A stretch of 42,635 bases of DNA, taken from Lachnospiraceae bacterium (lineage in GTDB: Bacteria > Bacillota > Clostridia > Lachnospirales > Lachnospiraceae). The notes beneath the pieces are model-generated. The model searched no databases. It was not told the origin of the DNA and worked only from the letters and a program-made list of their open reading frames with translations. The position numbers and the translations under genes are program-made. This document shows positions 25,220-34,245 of the stretch, in pieces. Every line of letters starts with the position of its first letter. Positions within the stretch are counted from its first letter, which is position 1. The DNA lies in NCBI GenBank assembly GCA_009774535.1, contig VSNY01000011.1, positions 1 to 42,635 of the forward strand, in the 5' to 3' direction.

Positions 25220-26545
25220 ATGAGACCAGAAATACATTTTACGCCGGAACGCAACTGGATGAACGACCCTGTGGGACTGATCTGTTATCAGGGGTATTAT
25301 CATCTGTTTTACCAATACTTCCCTTATGAAAAGCGATGGGGGACGATGCACTGGGGGCATGCCATAAGCAAAGACCTGGTCAGCTGGCAGCATCTTCCTG
25401 TTGCGCTGTATCCATCCAGGCTGGAAGACTGCAACGGCTGTTTTTCGGGAAGTGCGGTGCAGGACGGCGGGAAAATGTATTTGTATTATACCGGCGTGCA
25501 TTATGACAAAGTGAACCGGGAAAATATCCATGAGTCGGAAAACGGCCTGTTTACTTCCTGCCAGCTGGGCATTACGTCTTTGGATGGATTTACCTTTGAC
25601 AGTCATGAAAAAAAACTGCTGATCCCGGCAATTACAGATCCATATCTGGGCAGCAGAGTACATACAAGGGACCCAAAAGTATGGAAAGACAAGGATGGAT
25701 GGCATATGGTGCTGGGCAGCCAGTATGAACTGCCAGGGCGGCAGGGACAGTCCGGCGGGCAGCTGTTGTTTTATGAAAGCCAGGACGGAAAGTCCTGGTC
25801 GTATCAGAACCGCTGCCGGATGCCTGGGGAAATCATGGTGGAATGTCCGGATCTGTTCCAGGCGGACGGCAGCTGGGTTTTTATGGCTTCCTTGATGGGA
25901 CGCGGCACAGGCGAAGAGCCGGAGCATCTTTCTTATGCGGGCGTCGCGGACTTTAATGCCAAAACGGGAGAGCTGCGGGCAGACAGCGCAAAGTTCGATC
26001 TGATGGATAACGGCATGGATCTGTATGCGGCACAGACGATGAAGGATGAGCAGGGACGGAATGTAATGTTTGCATGGGTGCGTATGCCGAAGGCGCTGGA
26101 AGGGGAACCGTGGATCGGAATGTATACGCTGCCAAGGGTGGTAAGCGTCCAAAACGGGCAGCTGCGGTATGCGGTGCATCCTTATGTAAAAGAGAAGCTG
26201 CAAACAGCCTGCAGACCGGAAGAATGCTTTCATACAGCGGTACGTATGGAGGCCGAGCTGGAAGAGGACGGTAAGATTCTGATCGGCGGGTATCAGATCC
26301 AAAGACGCGGCGGGATACTGAATACAGACCGTTCCCAGGTGTTCCCTAAGGAGGAAGAGCGCTGGCTGCGCCAGACGCATACAAAGCTGACGGATGGACG
26401 CTGCAGGCTTGAAATATATGTAGATCATGGGATTTTGGAGATTTTTGTGAATGGAGGGGAACGGGTAATCACGCAAGTGGTGTATGGGATGCAAGGAACG
26501 TTTTCGTGCGAGAAAGTGAAAGGGCTGCGCTGCTGGAAGAGATAA
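25220..26545 (+). CDS. Glycoside hydrolase family 32 beta-fructosidase
   Basis: A 441-residue GH32 enzyme that cleaves beta-fructofuranosyl bonds in sucrose, kestose or short fructans. The catalytic triad is present: nucleophile D16 in WMNDP, transition-state stabiliser D151 in RDP, and acid/base E208 in ECPD. A five-bladed beta-propeller region (to about 310) is followed by a C-terminal beta-sandwich ending DHGILEIFVNGGERVIT. No signal peptide, so it acts in the cytoplasm on imported sugar. TTAGGAGAG ribosome-binding site. Last gene of the LacI-controlled operon. Whether sucrose or its phosphate is the substrate is not certain; ABC import favours the unphosphorylated sugar. Confidence 0.93.
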   Translation: MRPEIHFTPERNWMNDPVGLICYQGYYHLFYQYFPYEKRWGTMHWGHAISKDLVSWQHLPVALYPSRLEDCNGCFSGSAVQDGGKMYLYYTGVHYDKVNRENIHESENGLFTSCQLGITSLDGFTFDSHEKKLLIPAITDPYLGSRVHTRDPKVWKDKDGWHMVLGSQYELPGRQGQSGGQLLFYESQDGKSWSYQNRCRMPGEIMVECPDLFQADGSWVFMASLMGRGTGEEPEHLSYAGVADFNAKTGELRADSAKFDLMDNGMDLYAAQTMKDEQGRNVMFAWVRMPKALEGEPWIGMYTLPRVVSVQNGQLRYAVHPYVKEKLQTACRPEECFHTAVRMEAELEEDGKILIGGYQIQRRGGILNTDRSQVFPKEEERWLRQTHTKLTDGRCRLEIYVDHGILEIFVNGGERVITQVVYGMQGTFSCEKVKGLRCWKR

Positions 26546-26607
26546 GCCAGTCAAAAATGGTGTCCGATTGATAGATCTGTGAGTCTTGAATCGGCCGAAG
26601 CTGAATG

Positions 26608-26667
26608 ACTCTGCGGGATGCAGAGCGTAGGCTGCCTGGGCAGCTTATGTTCTGCATCCCGCAGAGT
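26608..26667 (+). terminator. 60-base perfect hairpin after GH32 gene
   Basis: ACTCTGCGGGATGCAGA (26608-26624) pairs perfectly with TCTGCATCCCGCAGAGT (26651-26667). The pairing continues inward for eleven more pairs, three of them G-U on the plus-strand transcript, to a CTGG tetraloop at 26636-26639. There is no strong T tract, so it may end transcription of the operon inefficiently, protect the 3' end, or be a repeated palindrome. The G-U pairs would be A-C mismatches on the other strand, which argues for function as plus-strand RNA. Confidence 0.65.
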
Positions 26668-26705
26668 TTGGTTATGGAAAGTTTTCAGTTGTAAGATCTG
26701 GCATG

Positions 26706-27173
26706 TTAAAAAATTCCTGATATTTTTCCGATCCAGTATCCAAAACCGAGTATCCAGCTGGAAAAGATTCCAAATAAAATCACAGGCCCCGCAATTGTAA
26801 AGATCTTTGCGCCAATTCCGAATACCTGCCCTTCCTTCTGAAATTCAATCGCCGGAGCGGCCACGCTGTTTGCGAATCCGGTAATCGGCACGAGCGCGCC
26901 TGCCCCGCCCCATTTTGCAAAGGTCGGGTAAATATTCAGCCCGGTCAGCAAAATACTCAGAAAAATCAGGCTCAGACTGCACCAGCTGCCTGCCGTGTCT
27001 TGATCCAGTCCCATATTTTTGGCTGTGTTTAAAATCAGCTGTCCAATAATACAGATGATCCCGCCGACAATAAACGCCCGGCACATTGCCCATGCAAGAT
27101 TTCTGGTAGGGGTCACTTGCTTGACATATTCGTTGTATTCCTGCTGCTGCCGTTGTTTTTCTTCTTCTTTCAT
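26706..27173 (-). CDS. spoVAC: Stage V sporulation protein AC
   Basis: A 155-residue membrane protein matching SpoVAC, part of the SpoVA channel that moves dipicolinic acid across the spore inner membrane. The N terminus is charged (KEEEKQRQQQEYNEYVKQV), followed by TPTRNLAWAMCRAF, KMP-like core GLNIYPTFAKWGGAGALVPITGFANSVAAPAIEF and KIFTIAGPVILFG, with about four hydrophobic segments. AGGAGCTG ribosome-binding site. The usual partners spoVAD and spoVAE are not adjacent: the next genes on both sides are unrelated. It may be a stand-alone paralogue. It supports a spore-forming lineage. Confidence 0.9.
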   Translation of the reverse strand: MKEEEKQRQQQEYNEYVKQVTPTRNLAWAMCRAFIVGGIICIIGQLILNTAKNMGLDQDTAGSWCSLSLIFLSILLTGLNIYPTFAKWGGAGALVPITGFANSVAAPAIEFQKEGQVFGIGAKIFTIAGPVILFGIFSSWILGFGYWIGKISGIF

Positions 27174-27363
27174 ACGAATCAGCTCCTGTCATATTCAAAA
27201 TTTTCGTAACAGTTCAGATACTACATAGAACTACTCCATACAACTGTTGCAAATTTTCAGATATCAGTTCTGCCAGGCACTGCAAATAAAACGAACAGCG
27301 CTGGCGCTGCTGGTATACTTAGTTTTAGGATTGACAAATCAGAACTTTTTATACCGGAAAAGA

Positions 27364-27392
27364 TTGACAAATTAGTCTACTTGCTGTAAACT
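27364..27392 (+). promoter_or_regulatory. Promoter of blaI-like gene
   Basis: TTGACA (27364-27369), 17 bases, TAAACT (27387-27392). The spacer overlaps a BlaI-like half-palindrome. The 340-base gap between spoVAC and the blaI-like gene holds this promoter and the operators; its 5' part (27174-27330) shows nothing clear beyond the spoVAC ribosome-binding site. Confidence 0.6.
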
Positions 27393-27418
27393 GCAATAAA
27401 GGTCTACTAATAGTAAAC
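27375..27418. promoter_or_regulatory. Putative BlaI/MecI-type operators
   Basis: GTCTACTAATAGTAAAC (27402-27418) contains the TACTA-N-TAGTA palindrome typical of BlaI/MecI sites. A related GTCTACTTGCTGTAAAC (27375-27391) lies 27 bases upstream inside the promoter. Two sites flanking the transcription start fit autorepression. Confidence 0.7.
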
Positions 27419-27513
27419 TTAAAACGCGCGAAAACAAATACTTCAAAATAGATGCTGACAGCTGGAAAGCATCTTTTTGACAGCAGGAGTTCAAACAGAA
27501 AAGGGGGATATCT

Positions 27514-27882
27514 ATGGCGGAATACAGGTTGGGCGAAATAGAGATGCGGTTTGCGGATATTATCTGGAACCACGAACCATTGCCCTCCGGGGAGCTGGTA
27601 AAGTTGTGTATACAGGAATTAGAATGGAAAAAATCCACTACGTATACGATTCTGCGCCGGGTATGCGAAAGAGGGCTGTTTCAAAATAACGGCGGTATCG
27701 TGCGTTCTCTTGTGTCCAAAGAGGAATTTTTAGCAGGACAGAGTGAAAAGTTTGTAGAAGACACATTTGCTGGTTCCCTGCCGGGATTTTTAGCAGCATT
27801 TACAAGACGAAGGAAACTATCGGACAGGGAAGCCGCACAGCTGCTTGCCATTATTGAATCGAACAGGAGGGAATCGTCATGA
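27514..27882 (+). CDS. BlaI/MecI family repressor
   Basis: A 122-residue winged-helix repressor of the BlaI/MecI/CopY group. The DNA-binding part (LGEIEMRFADIIWNHEPLPSGELV, then KKSTTYTILRRVCERGLF) is typical; the C-terminal helices (FVEDTFAGSLPGFLAAF) form the dimer and contain the region that is cleaved in BlaI. AAAGGGGG ribosome-binding site. It overlaps the next gene (ATGA), as in blaI-blaR1 operons, and TACTA/TAGTA sites lie in its promoter. No beta-lactamase is present here, so the target may be another function. Confidence 0.92.
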   Translation: MAEYRLGEIEMRFADIIWNHEPLPSGELVKLCIQELEWKKSTTYTILRRVCERGLFQNNGGIVRSLVSKEEFLAGQSEKFVEDTFAGSLPGFLAAFTRRRKLSDREAAQLLAIIESNRRESS

Positions 27883-29405
27883 GGGAGGCATTATTTTTGA
27901 TTGTGATACAAATGAGTCTTGCAGGCGGGACTGCGGTATTGGTTGTTATGTTTGCGCGGCTGCTGCTTAGCCGGGCGCCAAAAATATTCAGTTATTTGCT
28001 GTGGGGCATAGTATTGTTTCGCCTGCTTTGCCCGGTAACCGTTTCCACAGAGCTGTCGGCAGCAGGGCTGCCAGGTCGTCTCGCGGAGCATTCCGGCGGG
28101 CTGCCAGGGCAGGGAGTGGAAGGTGTGGATGCTGCCAGGGCAGATGGCCGGGAGAATAACAGAAAGAATGAAAGCGGCGCGGCACTGGAACATCGACAGC
28201 TTTGGCCTGGATTTGATATGAAATGGTATCCGAATAAGCATGCGGCAGGATTTTTGTTTTTTGGAGCCTGGATTTGGGTGGCTGGTATGTTTGGGATGGT
28301 TTTGTATAGCATAGTTTCGTTCCTTTGTTTTCGCAGACGGCTGGTCGGAGCCGTGCGGATGCGGGATAATATTTATCAGACGGATTATATCAGCTGTCCG
28401 TTTGTGATGGGGATTTTTAAGCCTCGGATTTATCTGCCTTCTTCGATTTTAGAGAAGGAGATGGGTTACATGCTTCTGCATGAGCAGGTGCATATCCGCC
28501 GGAAAGATCATTTATGGAAATTGCTGGCGTTTGCGGCGCTTTGTATACATTGGTTTCATCCGCTTGTCTGGCTGGCGTTTCTGACGGCGGGCAGGGATAT
28601 GGAAATGTCTTGTGACGAAGCGGTGATCCGCCAGATCAGACAGGATATCCGCGCGGACTATGCGGCGTCGCTGCTGCGCCTTTCCGCGGGAAGGAAGATG
28701 CTGACAGGGACGCTGACAGCGTTTGGGGCAGGGGGAACAGGCGGCAGAATCCGGCATATTATGCGTTATCAGAAACCAGCGGCGGCAGTGCTTGCGACAT
28801 CGGCAATCGTATTTGCCATAACCGCTGTTGTGGCGGGAAGCAGACCGGAAAAAATGAATGGGCAGGATAGTGGAAAGACGCAGGATGCAGGCCGTGAACG
28901 GGATCTAATAGAGCAGGGCAAGGAGCTGGAAACGGACAGGGGCATTTCAGATACAAGCAGCCAGTCGGTGGAAGGAGTTTTGTGGATGGACCGCTTTGGG
29001 CTGGACAGGGACTTTGCGCATCAGATGCAGTGCGCATTTCTGCGTTCTGTAACGGATGACATACTGGAAGCGGATCCCGCAGAGTATATCGACGCCGGAG
29101 ATTTGGAGCGCATTAGGGAATTGGGGCTTTCTGTGGAAAATGACCTGATGGACGGCTATTATTTTCATAATCCGGATCAGCATACGGTGTTGTGGAAGCT
29201 GGCTTCGGATGCCGAGTTTATTTTTGTGGATTGGGGAGAAGACTTTGTACAAAGCGGTCATCCGGGGGACAGATTTGTGCGGACAACGGACAAGGATTTG
29301 TTTTTACAGTATCTCAAAACTTATGATCCGGCGCCAGGGATGCCGTTTTTCTTTGTGGTAGATCATGGGACGGTCCATCGGATTGTGGAAATGCCGTTTG
29401 CGTAA
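27879..29405 (+). CDS. BlaR1-like M56 membrane metallopeptidase
   Basis: A 508-residue M56 family membrane protein that should cleave the BlaI-type repressor when it senses a signal. Transmembrane segments lie near 5-25, 38-55, 125-145 and 300-320. The zinc-binding HEXXH motif is HEQVH (H201, E202, H205), followed by the further SCDEAVIR acidic motif. After the last membrane helix it has a roughly 180-residue extracellular domain (from about 330) that lacks the penicillin-binding SxxK/KTG motifs of BlaR1, so it probably senses something other than a beta-lactam. A low-complexity Gly/Arg/Asn linker occupies about 65-105. Confidence 0.88.
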   Translation: MREALFLIVIQMSLAGGTAVLVVMFARLLLSRAPKIFSYLLWGIVLFRLLCPVTVSTELSAAGLPGRLAEHSGGLPGQGVEGVDAARADGRENNRKNESGAALEHRQLWPGFDMKWYPNKHAAGFLFFGAWIWVAGMFGMVLYSIVSFLCFRRRLVGAVRMRDNIYQTDYISCPFVMGIFKPRIYLPSSILEKEMGYMLLHEQVHIRRKDHLWKLLAFAALCIHWFHPLVWLAFLTAGRDMEMSCDEAVIRQIRQDIRADYAASLLRLSAGRKMLTGTLTAFGAGGTGGRIRHIMRYQKPAAAVLATSAIVFAITAVVAGSRPEKMNGQDSGKTQDAGRERDLIEQGKELETDRGISDTSSQSVEGVLWMDRFGLDRDFAHQMQCAFLRSVTDDILEADPAEYIDAGDLERIRELGLSVENDLMDGYYFHNPDQHTVLWKLASDAEFIFVDWGEDFVQSGHPGDRFVRTTDKDLFLQYLKTYDPAPGMPFFFVVDHGTVHRIVEMPFA

Positions 29406-29414
29406 ATTTATGAT

Positions 29415-29443
29415 TTGACTCTGTAAAAATGGCATGGTAAGAT
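29415..29443 (+). promoter_or_regulatory. Promoter upstream of upp
   Basis: TTGACT (29415-29420), 17 bases, TAAGAT (29438-29443), about 115 bases before upp. Between them and the gene, ATTCAC (29453-29458) and GTGAAT (29483-29488) flank a CCGG/CCGG pair, a possible small leader hairpin. Confidence 0.5.
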
Positions 29444-29559
29444 TAGGTAATGATTCACGGTCCGGTACGATATTGCCGGCGTGTGAATAGCATGACTGAC
29501 AGTAAATCGTTTGCTGGAAGTTGTGAGTTTGAATGTCTTAGGATCAGGAGGAAGGAAGA

Positions 29560-30189
29560 ATGGAGAACGTATTTTACATGGATCACCCGTTAATTCAGCA
29601 TAAGATTTCCATGCTGCGCGACAAACGGACAGGGACGAATGAATTCCGCAAACTGGTAGAGGAAATTGCGGTGCTGATGGGATATGAGGCGTTCCGCGAT
29701 CTGCCGGTAGAACCGGTAGAGATTGAGACGCCTATGGAGACTTGTATGTCGCCGATGATTTCTGGTAAAAAACTGGCGGTAGTGCCGATCTTAAGGGCCG
29801 GACTTGGGATGGTCAACGGGATACTGACGCTGGTGCCAAGCGCCAAAGTCGGGCATATCGGCTTATGCCGCAATCACGAGACGCATGAACCGGAGGAGTA
29901 TTACTGCAAGCTGCCAAGCCCGATTGAGGAACGCACCATTGCTGCGTTAGATCCAATGCTGGCAACCGGAGGCTCTGCGGAGGCGGCTGTTAACTTTATT
30001 AAGGAACATGGCGGGAAACATATCAAATTTCTGTGTATTATCGCGGCGCCGGAAGGCGTGGAGCGTCTGCATAAGGCGCATCCGGATGTACAGATTTACT
30101 GTGGGTGTCTGGACCGCTGTCTGAATGAAGACGCCTATATCTGCCCGGGGCTGGGGGATGCCGGGGACAGGATTTTCGGAACAAAATAG
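29560..30189 (+). CDS. upp: Uracil phosphoribosyltransferase
   Basis: A 209-residue enzyme converting uracil and PRPP to UMP in pyrimidine salvage. Family marks: HPLIQHKISMLRDKRTGTNEFRKLV at the N terminus, VPILRAGLGMV, and the PRPP-binding loop DPMLATGGSA, ending with CPGLGDAGDRIFGTK. The length is normal. AGGAGGAAGG ribosome-binding site. It is followed 67 bases later by a GH3 gene; the link is likely only proximity. Confidence 0.97.
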   Translation: MENVFYMDHPLIQHKISMLRDKRTGTNEFRKLVEEIAVLMGYEAFRDLPVEPVEIETPMETCMSPMISGKKLAVVPILRAGLGMVNGILTLVPSAKVGHIGLCRNHETHEPEEYYCKLPSPIEERTIAALDPMLATGGSAEAAVNFIKEHGGKHIKFLCIIAAPEGVERLHKAHPDVQIYCGCLDRCLNEDAYICPGLGDAGDRIFGTK

Positions 30190-30256
30190 CAGTTTGTATG
30201 TTTGGAGCTTGTACAAATCCACAGCGGGATGCTTTTACAGAAAGGAAACACAGGAA

Positions 30257-32434
30257 ATGGATATTGTTCACAATAAGGAAAAACTGGCCCAATACCGCGA
30301 AAAGGCCGCTTTTCTTGTTTCTCAGATGACATTGGAAGAGAAAGTCTCACAGACGCTTTATGCGTCTCCGGCGATTGCGCGTCTGGGGATCAAAGCTTAT
30401 AACTGGTGGAATGAAGCGCTCCATGGGGTTGCCCGTTCCGGCACAGCGACGGTATTTCCACAGGCGATTGCCTTAGCTGCGACGTTTGACGAGGATCTGC
30501 TGGAGCAGGTCGGATGCGCGGTGTCTACGGAAGCACGGGCAAAATTCATGATGCAGCAAAAGCATAAGGATTCGGATATTTACAAAGGGCTGACGTTCTG
30601 GTCGCCGAATGTAAATATTTTCAGAGACCCGCGCTGGGGACGCGGACATGAGACGTTCGGCGAAGATCCCTATCTGTCCGGCAGGCTTGGCGTGCGTTAT
30701 ATCCAAGGGCTGCAGGGGCATGATGAACATTATTTAAAGGCGGCGGCCTGCGCCAAACATTTCGCGGTACATAGCGGGCCGGAAAGCCTGCGCCATACAT
30801 TTAACGCTGCGGTAAGCGAGCAGGACTTGCGGGAAACGTATCTTCCGGCTTTTGAGGCATGTGTGAAAGAGGCTGGTGTGGAAGCTGTGATGGGCGCATA
30901 TAACTGTTTGAACGGAGAACCGTGCTGCGCAAGCAGACGGCTGCTGCAGGAGATTCTGCGCACAGAATGGGGATTTCAGGGGCATGTGGTCTCAGACTGC
31001 TGGGCGATTCATGATATTCACGATGGCCATCAGATCACTTCCGGCGTTCTGGAGTCGGCAGCGCTTGCGATGAACCACGGCTGTGACTTAAACTGCGGAA
31101 CTTCATTTCATTTTCTGGTACAGGCCGTGCAGCAAGGGCTTGTAGCAGAGCAGAGGCTGGATGAGGCAGTGACGGCGCTGCTTACCACGCGCATAAAGCT
31201 GGGCGTTCTCGATGAACAATGCAGTCATCCGTATGACCAGATTCCTTATTCTGCAGTGGATTCCAGTGAAATGGTCAGGCTCAATCGCAAGGCGGCGGAA
31301 CGCTCTGTTGTGCTGTTAAAAAACCGGAACCAGATCCTGCCTTTGAAAAAAGAAAACCTGCATACCATCGGCGTTATTGGCCCGAACGCGGATAACCGAA
31401 AGGCGCTGATTGGCAACTATGAAGGAACCGCGTCCCGCTATGTAACAGTTCTGGAAGGTATTCAGGATTATGTGGGAGAAAAGATCCGTGTCTTATACTC
31501 CATGGGCTGTCATCTGTATAAGGACCGCACAAGCAGTCTGGCGCAGGCAAATGACAGAGAAGCGGAGGTACGGGCTGTCTGCGAAGAAAGCGACGTGGTA
31601 ATCGCTGTTATGGGGCTGGATGCTACACTGGAAGGGGAAGAAGGCGATGTCGGCAACGAATACGGCAGCGGTGACAAACCAGATCTGAAACTGCCGGGCC
31701 TGCAGCATCAGATGATCCGGATCGCAAAAGAAAGCGGAAAGCCTGTGATTTTGATTCTTTTAACCGGCAGCGCTATGGCGGTCAGCTGGGAAGAACAGCA
31801 TGTGGACGCGATTGTGCAGGGCTGGTATCCTGGCGCGCAGGGCGGTCATGCGATTGCCAGGGTGCTCTTCGGGGACGTCAATCCACAGGGAAAGCTTCCG
31901 GTGACATTTTACCGCACGAGCGAGGAACTGCCAGACTTTGAAGATTATTCGATGAAGGGCAGGACGTACCGCTATCTGGAACACGAGCCGCTCTTCCCAT
32001 TTGGATACGGGCTGTCTTATACAACTTATACCTGCCGGAACCTGCGTCTGTATCAAACCGACGGATTAACGCCGCAGGGGCTGGATGTATCTGTGGAAGT
32101 GGAAAACAGCGGTCTGCGGGAAGGGACCGAAACGGTGCAGATTTATATCGGCGCCCCCGGGACAGACGCGCCGCACCCACAGCTCAAAGGGATTCGTAAA
32201 GTGCGTCTGCGTCCGGGCGAGTGCAGAGAGATCCGGTTTCATCTGGAATGGGAAGCGTTTCTGCTATATGACGAAGATGGAAAGCGGAGGCTGCGTACGG
32301 GGACATATTGTATTTATGCAGGCGGGCAGCAGCCGGATGAACGCAGCAGACAGCTGACAGGGATGGATGTGGCGCATCTCGAAATGGAAGTGTATTTTCC
32401 TCAAAAATCTATTGAAATGAATGATCAAAAGTAA
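30257..32434 (+). CDS. GH3 beta-glucosidase/beta-xylosidase
   Basis: A 725-residue glycoside hydrolase family 3 enzyme. The N-terminal barrel has YNWWNEALHGVARSG, FSPN-like WSPNVNIFRDPRWGRGHETFGEDPYL, KHFAVHSGPE, and nucleophile D247 in VVSDCWAI. The C-terminal alpha/beta domain (IGVIGPNADN, VVLLKN, VDAIVQGWYPGAQGG) and a fibronectin-III-like end (YGLSYTTY onward) complete the usual layout. This pattern is closest to bacterial beta-xylosidase/glucosidases of plant glycan use. No signal peptide, so cytoplasmic. An in-frame start further upstream would overlap upp and lacks support, so ATG 30257 after AAAGGAAA is chosen. Confidence 0.93.
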   Translation: MDIVHNKEKLAQYREKAAFLVSQMTLEEKVSQTLYASPAIARLGIKAYNWWNEALHGVARSGTATVFPQAIALAATFDEDLLEQVGCAVSTEARAKFMMQQKHKDSDIYKGLTFWSPNVNIFRDPRWGRGHETFGEDPYLSGRLGVRYIQGLQGHDEHYLKAAACAKHFAVHSGPESLRHTFNAAVSEQDLRETYLPAFEACVKEAGVEAVMGAYNCLNGEPCCASRRLLQEILRTEWGFQGHVVSDCWAIHDIHDGHQITSGVLESAALAMNHGCDLNCGTSFHFLVQAVQQGLVAEQRLDEAVTALLTTRIKLGVLDEQCSHPYDQIPYSAVDSSEMVRLNRKAAERSVVLLKNRNQILPLKKENLHTIGVIGPNADNRKALIGNYEGTASRYVTVLEGIQDYVGEKIRVLYSMGCHLYKDRTSSLAQANDREAEVRAVCEESDVVIAVMGLDATLEGEEGDVGNEYGSGDKPDLKLPGLQHQMIRIAKESGKPVILILLTGSAMAVSWEEQHVDAIVQGWYPGAQGGHAIARVLFGDVNPQGKLPVTFYRTSEELPDFEDYSMKGRTYRYLEHEPLFPFGYGLSYTTYTCRNLRLYQTDGLTPQGLDVSVEVENSGLREGTETVQIYIGAPGTDAPHPQLKGIRKVRLRPGECREIRFHLEWEAFLLYDEDGKRRLRTGTYCIYAGGQQPDERSRQLTGMDVAHLEMEVYFPQKSIEMNDQK

Positions 32435-32512
32435 TAACATATAAGTCAGACAGATATTACCTGTAAACGCATCAGGAACGTTGTGCATTACAAAATAGAG
32501 GAGGAAAATCAG

Positions 32513-34195
32513 ATGCTAAAAAAACTGGAAAGCATGAAAATGCAAAAAAAGCTGAATTTCGGCTATGCGGTAGTGATCGGTCTGATGATCTTTTCGGGGC
32601 TGGTCAGTATCGTAGGGCTGTCAAGCCTGTACTACGAACTGCAAAGTTACAGATATGCGCAAAAAGCGGATACTGCAGTGAAGATATGCAGGATCAATGT
32701 CAATGTAGCCGCCCGCAACATTATTCAGATGGCACTGGATGACGATGAGAGTACATATAGCAGCTATAAGGAAACAGTAGAGGCAAGACTGACAGAACTC
32801 GAACCGGAAGTTGTAATGTTAAATAAAACAGATGTAATCTCAGATGAATTGTCCAGTCGGTATGCCGAAGCGCTGAATGAGTGGAGACCGATGGGCTATC
32901 AAATTATGGATTTGGTGCAGGAAGGAAAAAAAGAAGAAGCTGTTACGAAGATTTTTACCGAAAGTGCGGCGGCGCTGGATAATCTGGTAGCCATATCCCA
33001 ACAGATTGATGAGGAAATTGCGGCAGAAAAGCAAAGAGTCGTATGGCTCAGCCAGATTGTAGCTGTCGTAGGCTGTATATCGATTGTCGTATTTATTATT
33101 ACGGCGTCTATGATGGCGGCCCGAATTGGAAAGCGCATTGTAACGTCTATTTTGACTCCGCTGCAGGAGCTGGAGTCATTTGCGGGCGAGCTTTCGGCTG
33201 GCAATCTGCATTTTGAGTTAAAACATCAGTCTGATGATGAATTTGGCAGCATGGCGGATCATCTGCGCACCGCTGTGGGGATTTTATCTTCTTATGTAGA
33301 TGATATTTCCAATACGATGCAGGAATTTTCCGATGGTAATTTTGACGTCCGTCCGTCTGTAGAGTGGGAGGGAGATTTTAAAGGAATACAGGACTCGCTG
33401 ATGCAGTTTGAAAAGAGCATGTCGGAGACGGTTAAAGGCATACAGCGTGTGGCGGACCGGGTATCTTATGATTCCCAGCAGGTAGCGCTCAGTTCTGAGG
33501 GGCTGGCACAGGGAGCTGCGGAACAGACGGCGATTACCGGAGATCTGTCGTCGACGCTGACTTCCGTTTCGGAACAGGTATCCAAGAATGCGGATAACGC
33601 GGATGCGATCAGCAAAAAAGTAGATGTACTTGGGCAGGAGATTATTAACAGCAATCAGAAAATGCAGGAAATGGTTGATTCGATGGGCGAGATCAACCAG
33701 GCGTCTGCGGAAATTGGCAAGATTATCGCAACGATTAACGATATTGCATCGCAGACGAATCTGCTGGCGCTGAATGCTTCCATCGAAGCGGCGCGTGCCG
33801 GAGAAGCGGGCAAAGGCTTTGCGGTCGTTGCGGACCAGGTATCTGTACTGGCGGCGCAAAGTTCTGAGGCGGCAAAGGAATCTACAGCGCTGATTGGTTC
33901 TTCTGTCAAAGCGGTAGAAAAAGGAATGGTGATCGCCGACGAGACGGCACAGCAGCTGAAACATGTTGTGGACGATTCCAAAGCTATTACAAAAGAAGTC
34001 AGCGAAGTGGCTGTTGCCCTGGAGTCGCAGACATCAGCAATTTCGCAAATAGATAATGGAGTCGAGCATATTAATGAAGTGGTTAAGACCAATTCTCAAG
34101 CTGCGGAAGAAAGCGCTGCAGCCAGCCGGGAGATGAGCAGCCAGGCCGAGAGCCTGGAAGGGCTGATCCGCAGATTTAAGGTTGGCAAATTTTAG
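32513..34195 (+). CDS. Methyl-accepting chemotaxis protein
   Basis: A 560-residue transmembrane chemoreceptor. Transmembrane helix 1 (about 14-35), an extracellular four-helix-bundle sensor of about 140 residues, transmembrane helix 2 (about 177-200), HAMP region (about 200-260) with a repeated HAMP-like stretch after it, and the methyl-accepting signalling domain with the tip INDIASQTNLLALNASIEAARAGEAGKGFAVVADQV. The start at 32513 has a strong GAGGAGG site. It presumably signals through CheA/CheW to flagella; no che genes are nearby. The ligand is not known, though the neighbouring sugar genes invite a sugar-sensing guess. Confidence 0.93.
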   Translation: MLKKLESMKMQKKLNFGYAVVIGLMIFSGLVSIVGLSSLYYELQSYRYAQKADTAVKICRINVNVAARNIIQMALDDDESTYSSYKETVEARLTELEPEVVMLNKTDVISDELSSRYAEALNEWRPMGYQIMDLVQEGKKEEAVTKIFTESAAALDNLVAISQQIDEEIAAEKQRVVWLSQIVAVVGCISIVVFIITASMMAARIGKRIVTSILTPLQELESFAGELSAGNLHFELKHQSDDEFGSMADHLRTAVGILSSYVDDISNTMQEFSDGNFDVRPSVEWEGDFKGIQDSLMQFEKSMSETVKGIQRVADRVSYDSQQVALSSEGLAQGAAEQTAITGDLSSTLTSVSEQVSKNADNADAISKKVDVLGQEIINSNQKMQEMVDSMGEINQASAEIGKIIATINDIASQTNLLALNASIEAARAGEAGKGFAVVADQVSVLAAQSSEAAKESTALIGSSVKAVEKGMVIADETAQQLKHVVDDSKAITKEVSEVAVALESQTSAISQIDNGVEHINEVVKTNSQAAEESAAASREMSSQAESLEGLIRRFKVGKF

Positions 34196-34245
34196 AATAT
34201 CGGGTATTTCCGGTGGGATGAAGCGCGGCAGCCGTTTTGTATGGA

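Noticed and set aside
25130..26554. Long open frame on the minus strand across the GH32 gene
   Set aside because: Its coordinates mirror the GH32 gene, the protein lacks any family motif, and the plus-strand gene has all three catalytic residues, so it is a shadow frame.
10591..26617. Shared 11-base string GACTCTGCGGG at about 10591 and 26607
   Set aside because: A match this short is expected by chance many times in 42 kb, and the first copy is not part of a hairpin.
27331..27336. Another TTGACA upstream of the blaI-like gene
   Set aside because: No -10 element at a proper distance; the TTGACA at 27364 with TAAACT is better placed.
30125..30256. Upstream in-frame start of the GH3 gene overlapping upp
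   Set aside because: It would lie within the end of upp and has no ribosome-binding site; the ATG at 30257 does.
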